From positions 186,001 to 250,000 of the forward strand of contig JAFEVB010000012.1 of the NCBI GenBank assembly GCA_032629725.1: 64,000 nucleotides of DNA. The letters are read 5' to 3'. The position numbers and the translations under genes were made by a program. Each line of letters begins with the position of its first letter. Within the stretch, counting starts at the first letter, position 1. Shown here in pieces: positions 32,716 to 43,514 of the stretch. Origin of the DNA: Gremmenia infestans (taxonomy: Eukaryota > Ascomycota > Leotiomycetes > Helotiales > Hamatocanthoscyphaceae). The notes under the pieces are model-generated. The model had not been told where the DNA came from, did no database searches, and saw only the letters and a list, made by a program, of their open reading frames with translations.

Positions 32716-34792
32716 ATGTCGACAGCGGAGCATATCGCTCCCATGTACACCAGCGAGAAAGCCAGCCCTGAGCAATCCGACAACGACAAGAAAAATGCTG
32801 GCTCCAGCGAGAAAGACCTTGGTCTTGATTCTGAAAATTCGGTTGTAGAATCAGAATCTGAGGGAGAAGTCTCACGCGGACGTTCGCTCCTCAATAAATA
32901 CAAAATATTTCTACATCTGGCCATTTGGCTGGTCATGACCGGGTATGTTTCTCTCATTGATGCTAGAATTTCTCACAAGAATTTGAATACTTCGTCGTTT
33001 TCCCAAGGATATGCCCACTTTTAGTCTTCGTTCCGTGGTGATCATTATCTGTAACATCTAGCCATCAAGAGTTTCCCAGGAGCAAAGCATTCTGGATACT
33101 GCAAATATTCTGAAGGAAAACGACATCTGCTAATATTCTTCTTTGGGACAGTTGGTGGATTGCTGGACTCGTACTTCATCGACATGGCAAACTCGGCTGG
33201 CTCAAGCCAACACTTCTTTGGATGGCTATTTCAGTTCGTCTCATCACCTTGCACGTTTCGACAAAATACGTGACCAAGCCAATTGCATTTGTTTGGGTCA
33301 CCGCCATCTATAATCCCGTTATGATGATTCCCGAAAAGCTGAGGCTACCTTTGGGCGGTGCGGGAACAGTTGCAGTCATACTCGTTGGAACATTCGTATC
33401 TGAGGAGTCAGCAGACAATACCCGTTCCAACAGAGCAGTTAGCTTGTTTGGTCTTGTGGTATTCATTGCTGGGTTTTACGCTACCTCAAGAGATCGGAAA
33501 GCCATCAAATGGCAGACAATCATCGTGGGCATGCTCGCGCAATTTATCTTGGCCTTGTTTGTTCTGCGTACCACAGCTGGTGTAAGCATACCTCTTGAAC
33601 TTTGGCCTACCTCATCTAATGCACGTTCAGTATGATATCTTCAACTTCATTGCCTATCTCGCAACGTCTCTTCTTGGCTTTGCTGGCCAAGGAACCACCT
33701 TTTTGACAGAGTCTGCTGCGACAAGGCCCCAGTGGTTTCTCCTGAACGTTATTCCTGCCATCATTTTCTTCGTGGCTTTCGTACAGCTTCTGTACTACTG
33801 GGGATGGCTACAATGGGCAATCAGAAAATTTGCAACCATTTTCTTCTACGGAATGAAGGTCTCTGGAGCAGAAGCTGTCGTCGCTGCCGCGTCTCCTTTC
33901 GTCGGCCAAGGAGAGTCTGCGATGATTATCAAGCCATATATTCCCCATCTCACAGACGCCGAGCTCCATCAAGTCATGACCTCTGGTTTCGCCACAATCT
34001 CCGGTAGTGTTCTGGCTGCTTATATTGGTATGGGCATGAGTGCTTTGGCACTCGTCTCATCTTGCGTGATGAGTATCCCCGCCTCGCTCGCCATCTCCAA
34101 ATTGCGCTACCCTGAGACCGAGGAACCTCTAACAGCCGGCAAGATTGTCATCCCGGAAGACCAAGATGAGAAACCAACCAACTCTCTCCACGCATTCGCA
34201 AATGGATCTTGGCTTGGGATTAAGATTGGCGGCATGATTGTCGCTGCTTTGTTGTGTATTCTTGCACTTCTGGGCTTGGTCAACGGTCTCCTCGGGTGGT
34301 GGGGCAGATATTTGAACATTGACAACCCTCTCCTGAGTGTTGAAATGATCCTCGGTTACATTTTCTACCCAGTAGCCTTTCTCCTCGGTGTCGAGCGAAC
34401 TGGTGGTGACCTGTTGAAGGTCTCCCAGTTGATAGGTATAAAGATCGTAGCAAACGAGTTTGTCGCTGTAAGTTCTAGCCACATGTCCCAGCTCGCTGAG
34501 TGTTTACTGACCTTTCCAGTTTGCTGCTCTCTCTGGTGAAGGATACGCCTCCCTCTCCGAGCGCTCCCGGCTCATCGCTACCTATGCCGTCTGCGGCTTT
34601 GGCAACATCAGCTCAGTCGGTATTCAAATCGGCGTACTTTCCCAACTCGCTCCAGGTCGCAGCGGCAGGGTCGCCAAGGTTGCGCTGTCTGCTCTGATCT
34701 CAGGTGTAATTTCTACCTTGACTAGTGCATCAATTGCGGGTATGTTGATCACCAATGCTGCGGCTTATACGAAAACCGGTATACACACTTGA
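32716..34792 (+). CDS. Concentrative nucleoside transporter (CNT/SLC28 family)
   Basis: Four exons (32716-32942, 33152-33581, 33631-34467, 34520-34792) with introns of 209, 49 and 52 nt give 588 residues in frame. The ATG lies in CCACCATGTCG, a good fungal start context. After an acidic N-terminal tail (about 65 residues) the protein is multi-spanning. CNT signatures are GFAGQGTTFLTES, ASPFVGQGESAMIIKPYIPH, MTSGFATISGSVLAAYIGMG, and near the C-terminus ALSGEGYASLSERSRLIATY with CGFGNISSVGIQIGVLSQLA. These proteins import nucleosides across the plasma membrane by ion-coupled symport; in fungi the coupling ion is probably H+. The first intron is long, and an extra tiny exon in it cannot be excluded, though the join TGWWIAGLVLHR is clean. 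Confidence 0.9.
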
Positions 34793-35278
34793 TCAAGTAT
34801 ATCTGTGCAGGTCAATAATGTAGATCCTGGATACTTAATGTGCTATGCCTTTGATGTCGGTCTGGGGCGTAGGGCTTGATCTTTTGTGTTTTTGGATAGA
34901 GAAATAATAATATATGGTTTATCCTATATCCAAAATCATCAAAATGGCGTTGAAGATAAATGCTTTTGTGTTGTGAATCGACAAGTTGTCGAGAATCTCG
35001 AAATGGGGTCCATTCCAAGTGAAATTTGCGGGCGTGCGGGTAAAGATGGCTGTTATTCTGCTATTTTCATCAATGCTTCTTGCTACAAGTTCTGAAGAGT
35101 TCTTAAAATTAGCAAGTGCTGAATCAAATACCATGCACAGCCAGACAATCACGTGGACCGAAGCTCTCTAAGAGGGAGTGAAACCCCACCTGCAACCAAT
35201 GCAACTCACGAGTAGACCTCCCCGAGGAAATGTATGCAAGTCGGACCCTTTTGAATCTTACACTAGCAACCAAGCAAA
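34793..35278. other. Gene-free interval between the transporter and the MYND relic
   Basis: AT-rich, with no coding frame supported. It should contain the 3' UTRs of two convergent genes. Confidence 0.35.
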
Positions 35279-36850
35279 TCAAACGCCACACATGTACAAG
35301 AGTAACTGGGTCGTGCCAGCTTCGGTGTTCACATCACCAATCCAGCCGAGGAAACCTTCTCCTTTCTTCGCAAGAACAGCGGGACTCTGAGAGCTATTCG
35401 GTTCGGCAATGTAAATACGATCCTCGGGCTTTCTTCCACTCAGATGGAGCGCCTTCATGCTATATTGACGAGAAAGATTGTCTCCACCGCGACTAGTGAA
35501 CTGTGGTTCCTGCTGGGCTCGAAGATTGAGGGTAAACATGTCGCGTTGGTAGTTCCCAAACTTCCAATTGAGGCCCCATTGATCCCTGAAGAACTTTCCT
35601 ATATATTTCGGGGAAGCAAAGCTAGAGACGTGGAACCCGATGATGACATTTCCGCCGGAAATAGCATATCGTACCAATTTCTGTTGGACTGCAATCATGT
35701 CTCTTGCCATCACGCCGGCATCGGTGACAACCACAGCGACATACTTGGCTTGCGGTTTTAAAAGGTGCTCCATAGCACTAGCTATGTGTATCACCTCTAT
35801 TACATTAGTCCTGCTGCGAAGTATGGCGAGAACTCCGGCGTACATCTCGTCGAAGAAGGATATCTTGTCAAGCGAGACGAGGAGAACAGAGGATAGAGAC
35901 TTTGATGGCGAGGGAGCAACTCCTACTCTAGTCGATTGCCCCAACTCACTCAAGATGGTATTGATCTTATCTTTGTTCCCATCTCCACTTCCTCTCCCCA
36001 CGCAGTCCTTCCGGGTCTTTATTGCTGGCTTGTGTTTCAAACCATGACATCGATGCCTTTTGTTCCTTCGTTGGATTTTCCGCGTCGTACGCTGCTAGCA
36101 ATTCCTGCCAGCCGAAGTAGCCGCCCACGTCTTCAGCACAGCCGTGACCTTCGCCCTCGAGACAAACAAATCGCGCCGTGGCATCTCCTCGGCCAGTACA
36201 GCTGATGACATGCTCCCAGCCATCACTGAAATCATAACAGTAGTGGATGGTTTTCCTTTAGTCTTCGGATCATCTAGAATATCGAGCAGCTTGACCTGTG
36301 CGCCATTTAGATTTGAGGGGCCGAAGCTTTCATCGTCGGACTCATAGTCCGACTCATCGAAAGCCTCATCGGAACCCTCGGTGCTTTCAGTAATCTTGAA
36401 CATAGGGTTGGCGCCCGAGAACTTATTTTCACGACCTCTCACGTCGCTGTGGTTGAACACATCGAAATCGTAGAGATGGGTGTTTGCCCAGCCAAATGCA
36501 ACGATGAGGGCTTGGTGAAGAGACGCGAAGGTAGCAGTTGCAGGACACGATAGGGTCCGCGTGACGCGTGGGTTCGTAATGAATCGGGGATGAAGGTCGA
36601 TTCTGAGGATATCATTGTGACGCTTGCTCTCAGCCTTCTGGGTTGGCCAGTCCTGCTTCTGGCATTATGCTCCTGTTGAGTATGTCAGCCTTGTGTGCAC
36701 TTCGCACGTCTCATCTGGCAGAATCCACTTGCCACAGTAGACGCGAGAGGAGCAGCGTCCGCATTTCAGAATCCTAGCGTTTGATTTGCCACAGACTGCA
36801 CATGTAGTAGCCGTATTTGTTAGTTTCTTTTCTGTTTGTTTGAATATCGC
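35279..36850 (-). pseudogene. Broken MYND-finger / plasmid pRiA4b ORF-3-like gene
   Basis: Reading down the minus strand, the pieces are collinear but lie in different frames. First is a MYND zinc finger: CAVCGKSNARILKCGRCSSR, then VYC, then CQKQDWPTQK. Next is a pRiA4b ORF-3-like (IS1096/TnpR-like) domain, with LHQALIVAFGWANTHLYDFDV-type sequence and YDFSDGWEHVISCTGRGD, continuing to EGHGCAEDVGGYFGWQELLA. Then comes a C-terminal module of about 240 residues (FFRDQWGLNWKFGNYQRDMF; GEGFLGWIGDVNTEAGTTQL). Lesions are a TAA at 36665-36667 just before the third MYND Cys pair, a one-base frame change at the AAAA run near 36250, and another at an AAA run near 35970. The last open frame alone would encode only the C-terminal module. 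Function is unknown. Single-base homopolymer errors are an alternative to true decay. Confidence 0.75.
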
Positions 36851-37093
36851 AACGTAGTTGTTGTACGAAGTTGCAGTCCAACCACGTGATGCTCTTGCTA
36901 TCTCTCGTTAAAATCACGTGCGGCTGAGTTTGATCTTGGCTTGGTATGATCTTAGTCAGCGTTTCTCTCATAGGAGCCCGGTAGATTCAAACTTTCTCTA
37001 TCATCAATTAAGACTCGTAAAGTGTATAAGCCATTTCATATATACTCTTCCAGTGTGTTACTCAGTGTTATGCTTTCTGGCAATTCCCAACCC

Positions 37094-37692
37094 TCAAATG
37101 TCAATACGATCCAATAGCTTCCTCCCCTCACCCGGCTCCGTTCCCCTCCCACCCGTCTTCTTCTCATAAGTTCCCTTCCCACCCGTATTCACAGTATCAT
37201 CCTTGCACTCCGTAAATCCATTCTTTGTACTGCCATCGTGCGTCAACACCGCACAGAAGACTGCAGACGAATAATCAGTAGAGATGCTACCGATCACGAC
37301 TCGGTCGGCACCCGGGGACTCGTCATCAGTGTAGGAACCCGATTCTACAATGGGGAATTCGAGATAAGGTTTTTGAGCATGGCTAAAAGAGAATTTCTCG
37401 TAGTCTAGAAGAAGGGTGAGAATGGTGGGGACAGTTCAAGAGGGGCAGGCAGAATACCGTTGTAGGCATGCGGATATTTGTCTCGTCCGAGAGTCTTTTT
37501 CTGGGATGCGAGGCTCAAAGCTTGGGTGCAAGCAGAGTTGATCTGAGATTTATCATAGGTGGTTTTGTTATCGCAGTTGCAGCCAGTGGGCTCATAGTCT
37601 TTTGACATATGTCAGTCCATGTAGAGGTGAAAGTGGTTGAGGGGGGGGGTGGGGGGGGAAGGGGGGGCATTTGGCTTACAGATAGTTGCCAT
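37094..37692 (-). CDS. Guanyl-specific ribonuclease, RNase T1/F1 family
   Basis: Three exons (37692-37680, 37598-37458, 37404-37094) give 154 residues in frame; introns are 81 and 53 nt. The T1-type catalytic set is intact: Tyr46 and His48 in YPHAYNDYEKF, Glu67 in PYLEFPI, Arg86 in GADRVVI and His107 in LTHDG. Members cleave single-stranded RNA 3' of guanosine. Cys11, Cys13, Cys28, Cys102 and Cys118 may form the usual disulfides. Unlike classical secreted RNase T1, my model has only a four-residue leader (MATI) and no signal peptide. I found no ATG upstream that adds one, so the first exon may be misplaced or the protein intracellular. Intron 1 contains long G-runs on the plus strand (37641-37667). 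The acceptor of intron 1 is a weak AAAAG. The C-terminal 30 residues are Gly/Lys/Glu-rich. Confidence 0.8.
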
Positions 37693-40438
37693 TGCGTGGC
37701 TCTTTCCTGGTCTTTGTTCTTCTGGCGGAATATGATAGTGAGATGCAATAATCAATGAACTTTATAAGATATGCTTCACTTGTTCAAACCACTTGGTTCC
37801 AAGGTAGGGTTCTTCACTAGAAGGTCATGAGCTGACGTATTCAGATCTACGATGCATTATGTTTTCCCCGCAATGGCACCCCATACTCGATTGCCGATAT
37901 CGTCACATTCTTCGTGGTTGGTTGTTCTTGTGCTTCTCGGGTCTAACGCGCGGAGATGGAAACAAGCTTTCGCAAGTTCGCAACACGGAAACCGGTTCTT
38001 TTCCAAGATAGTGAAGCGGGTCTATGCGGATCAAATGGAGCGGCCCCGACCGTTTCCCTCTCACACCACGTCCCGGGGGTTTTGCGATTACATTCTGCGA
38101 GGGCCCCAGAACCAATGATCTTGCCTAAGATGCTAGACTCGATTGTCATCGGAAAAGGGGGCTACATCCGGTACTCACGTGACTTGTATCTTCCAATAGA
38201 AACAAGATCACGCTCCATCCAGCAGTAGCAATCATGAATCCAGCGGCTTTAAAACTTCTATATCAATATCTGGAAATATCAAGCAGTTATAGGAAAAGCA
38301 TATTTAGTAGACAAAATAAAACTAGCTTAGAATTAGCGATAGTCAAGAACTTGAGAAATCAAAAAGGCAAGAGTAATAATGCGTGTAGGAAGAGACTCGA
38401 TATGCTTTACTAGCAGTATAAGGAATGGATTGAAGAAAAAGATAGTCGAAGAAAAGTACAATAACATCTAGCATCATCATGAAGAAATTGCTATCGAAGG
38501 ACCATCTGACGACCAGCACCTTGAAGCTTTGGCATGATAGAGTTATAAATTGCATCTGACCGTGCCTTCAACTAGTGCGCGATAATTCTTGAAACATAAA
38601 TGATCTTGATTCCGTTCTCATTTTACTTTTTAGAAGTTCAGCAAGAAAGTATAACGGAGAATAGCTGAGGAACTATTGAGTGATTGCTACGTCTGAACCA
38701 GGCCGTAAGAAACATCACGTGGCTTCCTTTTGGTCCTAGGGATCTATGGCCGTACTTCGGAATGAGTTTATAGAACGTCAGTCTCGCTGTTTTTCAAGTC
38801 AAGGAGAAGTCAAGGAGAAGGTTTTCCTTCTTCTTCTTCCATGTAGTACGAGCCGCGCATATGACTAATCGTCAGCTCCTAATCTATTAGTAATTATGGG
38901 CGACCTCCGCTCTGTCTTTTGACTACCGACATCTTTCCTCAAAAGTGGCGATTGGTTGAAAACAGCGATGCTCCATGTCAAGTAGGCAGAGACTGCGCTT
39001 TTGCTCTTTGAGATCATTCGATGGTCCGATTTGACGGCACCATCGTCTTTTACGAGTTTCTTCGCCCTCGGTTTCGGTGTCTTTCTTCCCTGAAGTTTCC
39101 TTCCTGTTCTTGGTAATGCGGCATGGTGCGGCGCATGGATTTTGTTTCAAGTTTCAAGCCGTAAATAACTTCGCCGCACGATCTCCCGCAGACATCCATG
39201 TATGGAGTACGAAGTACGAAACGTTACATTTCAACTCAATAGTCGAAGCATGACTGGAGTGTCAAGGCAACGTTCGTCGCATGTCAAAAACAACGTATAT
39301 ACTTGACAAAGTTTATGTCGTCTTATAGCGCTTAATTAGACTCCCGGTACTATCTGGCAACTCCCGACTAGTCAACTTAAATAGTGGTGGAGAAGACCAT
39401 TTATAAGCGCCAGGATTAAGCGAGGAGATTGCGCATGTCTTTAACTTCGTCGGATTTATACCCTGGGCTATAGTTAGCACAGTACTAGTCAAATCCTTTG
39501 AGCCTCCAATCTGAACAATGAAACGCCCGAAGAGAAGAGTTTCCAGGCATGTGGCGCACTATTGTGGAGAACAGTGGTAGCTATGGATTGCAGTTGGTAC
39601 TTCTACTTCGTACTTGTTCTGCATTGCTACCCCTTGATCTTCCTTGCTTGCTTTTGTTGTGGGGATCCTATCGTAGATTCGCACTATTACATATTCCGTT
39701 GGATGTGCGACTCGTTGTGAGATGTCATTACGCCCTCCTAAGCCTGGACTTTAAAGAAGGCTTATACGCGCGCTTCCGGATACGATCAGCACTGTCACGT
39801 AAAGGCTAAGCCTTCTTATGTCCCAGATAGGCATTTCTCTTGATAGCGTCAACGCTTAAAATCTTCTCTGAACAGCAGAACTCTGACACTCTCCACTGAT
39901 TAGCATTTATCGATATGATCCTGCCTATATGACTGGCTATTCACCCTGGTGTAAATCTCAAAGCGTGGGTGAATAACGCAAACCAATTTTGGAGTGAGAC
40001 TTCTTATTTATACCCTGCTGCTTATCTCGTAACTTACCATATATACTAGGGGAAGCCTCATTGAGTACCATGTTTGGTCTGTTCGATCTTGTCAACCTGG
40101 GTAAAATTTTAGGTACTCGTTCCGAGCTAGAAGCCTTGGAAAAATCCCAACGCTGTTAATTTCGTAATATAGTTCGTTCACTCCTCACGATGAATGACGC
40201 TTAACCTAAGACAACACCCATTGATAAATGAATGTCCATCGGTAAGTAAGAGTAGCCCTTCCTTTCTTTGCCTAGTATTTTGAGCTAATCTCAAAATAGT
40301 TAACTATAACAACGTCAATCATTTATAGATAGTTTACCCCGCAACATCCAATATCTATAAGTTGTTTCTGGGATTCTTCGACTGTCTTCATCTTTCCCGA
40401 CGACGAGTAGGCGCAGGCAGACAGAACACCAAACCAAA
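37693..40438. other. Gene-poor interval
   Basis: No open frame has a recognisable family. GTACGAAGTA-type motifs occur at 39207-39219 (twice overlapping) and, inverted, at 39604-39613. A short direct repeat AAGTCAAGGAG lies at about 38800-38820. The segment just upstream of 40439 should contain the GH16 promoter. Confidence 0.4.
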
Positions 40439-41738
40439 ATGGCACCCTCCACCAGTTTCATCGCTCTATGCGGCCTCTTTGTACATTGCACTTTGACTTC
40501 TGCATACACATTGACGTCCTCGTACGATCATACGAATTGGTATACAAGCTTCACCTGGCACAATGTAAGTTCTTCCCGGATCTCCTAACAACCCTTGACT
40601 GACAACAATATAGGAGCCAGACCCAACCAAAGGAACTGTAGAATACATCTCCTTAGCTGAAGCCCAGTCTAGTGGCCTTACGAAGATCGTCAACAACCAG
40701 GTCTATATGAGTGTAGACAATACCACAGTAATTGACGCCTCCTCTACCTCTGGACGCAAAAGCAACTGGATCACCAGCAACAAGCCCTTCACCCACGGTC
40801 TTCTCATTGGAGATTTCGCCCATATCCCAGGCAGCACTTGCGGTGCGTGGCCTTCCTTGTAAGTCTAGTCACTACTCTCTTCCGATACCCTCTATCCTCA
40901 TCGCATTCGCTAATCAGGGCAATTATGTCACAGCTGGACAATCAATGACAACCTAGGTGGTGAGATCGACATCCTTGAGAGCTTCTCGGACAACACTCAG
41001 AACTATGGTAAGAAAATCGGATTCCTCATTCTTTACTCGTCTCAAAGAAAATTACTCCAACTATTCCTTTGATGTATTCACAAACACAGTTCCCGTCCAA
41101 TTAATACCAAGTCATGAAAATGCTAACTCCAGCCCTAGCAACCCTCCACACTCAACCCGAGCACAATTGCACCTTCCAAGCCCCAGCCGACACCCAAATT
41201 GGCACCCCCAACAACGATGACTACGATTGCACGCTCCCCGCTTCCGGTTGCAGTGTCACAGGGCCCGCTGGCAGCTTCGGTGATCCCTTCAACGCCAACA
41301 AAGGAGGAGTGTATGCTATGGATTGGACCAGCACATACATCAGGATTTACTTCTTCGCCAGAGCTAACATCCCGGCTGATATTACAAGTGGAAAGCCGGA
41401 TCCTACCAAGTGGGGACTACCGATGGCCAACTTTGACTCGAAGTATGGTTCCTGTGATGTGGGTGCGAGCTTCCCGGAGCAGACTATCGTAAGTACTCCA
41501 TCTGCCCCTCCCCCACCCCAACTCCTCCCTTTGCAAGATAGCAACTGACCCTTACTTCTAGTACTTCGACACAACCTTCTGCGGCGCCGAAGCCGGAACC
41601 AGCTCTGGCTCCTGGGCAAAATGGACTGACTGCGCGAAAACAACTGGCGTTTCGACTTGTGAGGCCTATGTACGACAGCAGCCGGAGAAGTTCGACACTG
41701 CGTATTGGTTAATCAACTCCGTTAAGGTGTACCAGTAA
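40439..41738 (+). CDS. Secreted glycoside hydrolase family 16 (beta-glucanase type)
   Basis: Five exons (40439-40564, 40614-40858, 40934-41007, 41133-41488, 41562-41738) give 325 residues in frame. A signal peptide (MAPSTSFIALCGLFVHCTLTS) is followed by a GH16 jelly-roll. The active-site motif GEIDILES is present, with nucleophile and acid/base Glu flanking Asp. It follows GSTCGAWPSFWTINDN, where intron 2 splits the Phe codon. VYAMDWTSTYIRIYFF is a further family block. GH16 enzymes of this fungal subgroup act on beta-1,3/1,4- or 1,3/1,6-glucans, in cell-wall remodelling or plant and algal glucan degradation. Cys pairs and Asn-X-Thr sites fit secretion. An acceptor 16 nt upstream of the chosen one in intron 2 breaks the frame, so 40934 was chosen. 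Confidence 0.9.
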
Positions 41739-42520
41739 GGCACAATATGAGAACGAGATTAATGTTGTGAAATGTGGATTTGGATTCTATTCGATTGTAC
41801 TAGCAAAGTTTTCTTGCATAGGTAAATTGTAAGAAAATGATTGAAGAAGTTTTGGGCGCATAAATTTGAAAATACCAATTGGGTTAGGGCGTTAAGAAGG
41901 CCTAAGTTTAGGTAGAAACAATGAAACAAATGATTTCATGCATCAGCTGTCCTCAGCAAGTTCGGAAATTGAATGTGTAAGTCTTGAAGTTTACCCCTGA
42001 ATCTAGTAAACATCCCACCAAAAAGAGTGAGTTCCGCATTGAAAATATAAAGCAGGTGGATTCAAGTTATTCTATTTTATTTCAAATGCTATAGCGCTAG
42101 GAAAGATTTTACTTTTTGCTGTGGAATTCACTTCGTGCTATGTTTGAATCTAATTCAGGGAGATAAAAAGCGGCGCTTCTAGAACAATGGCAGATGTCAT
42201 TCAGCGCCCTGTTATTTCGGTTTCTGCTTATTACATTGTATACAAATTGTAGGTCAAACCAGGTGCCGGACTGCTCAAGCCTCGACGTACTACTAAAATC
42301 GTCAACATGTGATGGAAAGCCAAGTGCTAATAATATGGGTCTAGGAGGCCCAGGTCATGAAATGCTAAAATTAGATAGGCTCATAGTTTGAGACTAGTAA
42401 TAGTACTTTAGCCTCAAATATATTGTGAAACACCCAGATAACGCTTAAGTTGTCACCTCGAGCTCTTTGTTACAGACTGTTATTCCCATACGCTACCATC
42501 AATCTTCATCCCAATGGTCT
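41739..42520. other. Gene-free AT-rich interval
   Basis: No coding signal. Short frames such as the one at 42194-42391 have a hydrophobic start but no similarity I recognise. Confidence 0.4.
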
Positions 42521-43514
42521 CTAGCTACCTATATGGACTTCTGAATTTCCAGGAGGTGTATGTTCTGACCTTCGCTCAATGGCCCAATGTTTAATGGCAT
42601 CAAAGTTGCGACAAACTTTAGGGATTTTAGTATCAAAACCCGCGACATATCTCTCTCTCTCGGAATCCCATCCAATAGGTAGCATTCAAAGATCACTATA
42701 GCATAGGATATTCTGGCGGAGGTAATCGAAACAGTGTTCTATTGGAAGGAAAATGGTCAACAACGAACAAACTGGGGGTTTCCAACGGACATACCCTTAT
42801 GCTGTCGGGTGAATTCAGATGTTAGGCCAGGATCTACAGCTTCGGGATTGTAGAAGTTTCTACGTATGCGGTTCTGATAATTCACAATCGCCGTCAGAAT
42901 CGAAAGGCATTAAAAGGCAAGTAGCAGGTGAGGAAGACATACTAAGCAGTGAGGATGATGGAACACCTCGATGAATCCAGCATACTCTCCCTCGTGGCCT
43001 TTATACAGTTTCGCTGGGGTAAAAGGCAGTCTGGCAATCTCCTCGTGCGTAAGACGAATGATGCCGCCTTCTAATAACTCGTCCCATTTCGCGTCAATTT
43101 CTGGTCCGTCTCCGCCCATGGGTCAAGAAACGTATTTTTGGTCCATGCAGTGGTGATGACCTTGTCATAGTAAGAGATGGGGGCATCAGTGGGAGCTGTG
43201 AATAAGGTTAGCACGAATGCGTCTGATAGATATAAGTTGAGTGATACCATAGAAGTACTCATGTCTGGAGAAGTGTCCGACTCTCAGGTCAAGGTATCTC
43301 TGCGATACCTGATATAAACTAACCCAAAGGTCGCTACGACAAAGGTGTGCAATAAGATACTTTAAGTTATCTGCAAATATAACTTGAGCTTTTGTATGTG
43401 AGTCCTGTTTGGCGGGACAGTTTTGAGTATATCGCCTTCCTTGTCATGGAGGAAAGATTTGGCAGACTCTTCGTCGCCAGAGACTGAGGAATAATCACTG
43501 AGCTTGCTTGACAT
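42521..43514 (-). pseudogene. Broken UstYa-like (DUF3328) gene
   Basis: Four exon-like blocks on the minus strand are collinear with UstYa-family proteins: about 43514-43259, 43195-42943, 42873-42795 and 42738-42521. They show a cytoplasmic N-tail (MSSKLSDYSSVSGDEESAKS), a membrane segment (ILLHTFVVATFGLVYI), DAPISYYDKVITTAWTKNTF, GPEIDAKWDELLEGGIIRLT, and both diagnostic HxxHC motifs: HHPHC in IEVFHHPHCL and HKEHC rebuilt over the last intron. The end, KVCRNFDAIKHWAIERR, is also typical. Lesions are TAA at 43362-43364 and TGA at 43284-43286 around the membrane segment, a one-base frameshift near 43120 (CCATGG), and TGA at 42686-42688. UstYa-type proteins oxidise and cyclise peptide cores in fungal RiPP clusters such as ustiloxin. 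This copy cannot make a full protein. Confidence 0.8.

Noticed and set aside
38900..39150. Basic minus-strand frame of 75 codons
   Set aside because: Low-complexity charged residues only; no domain, splice context or promoter evidence.
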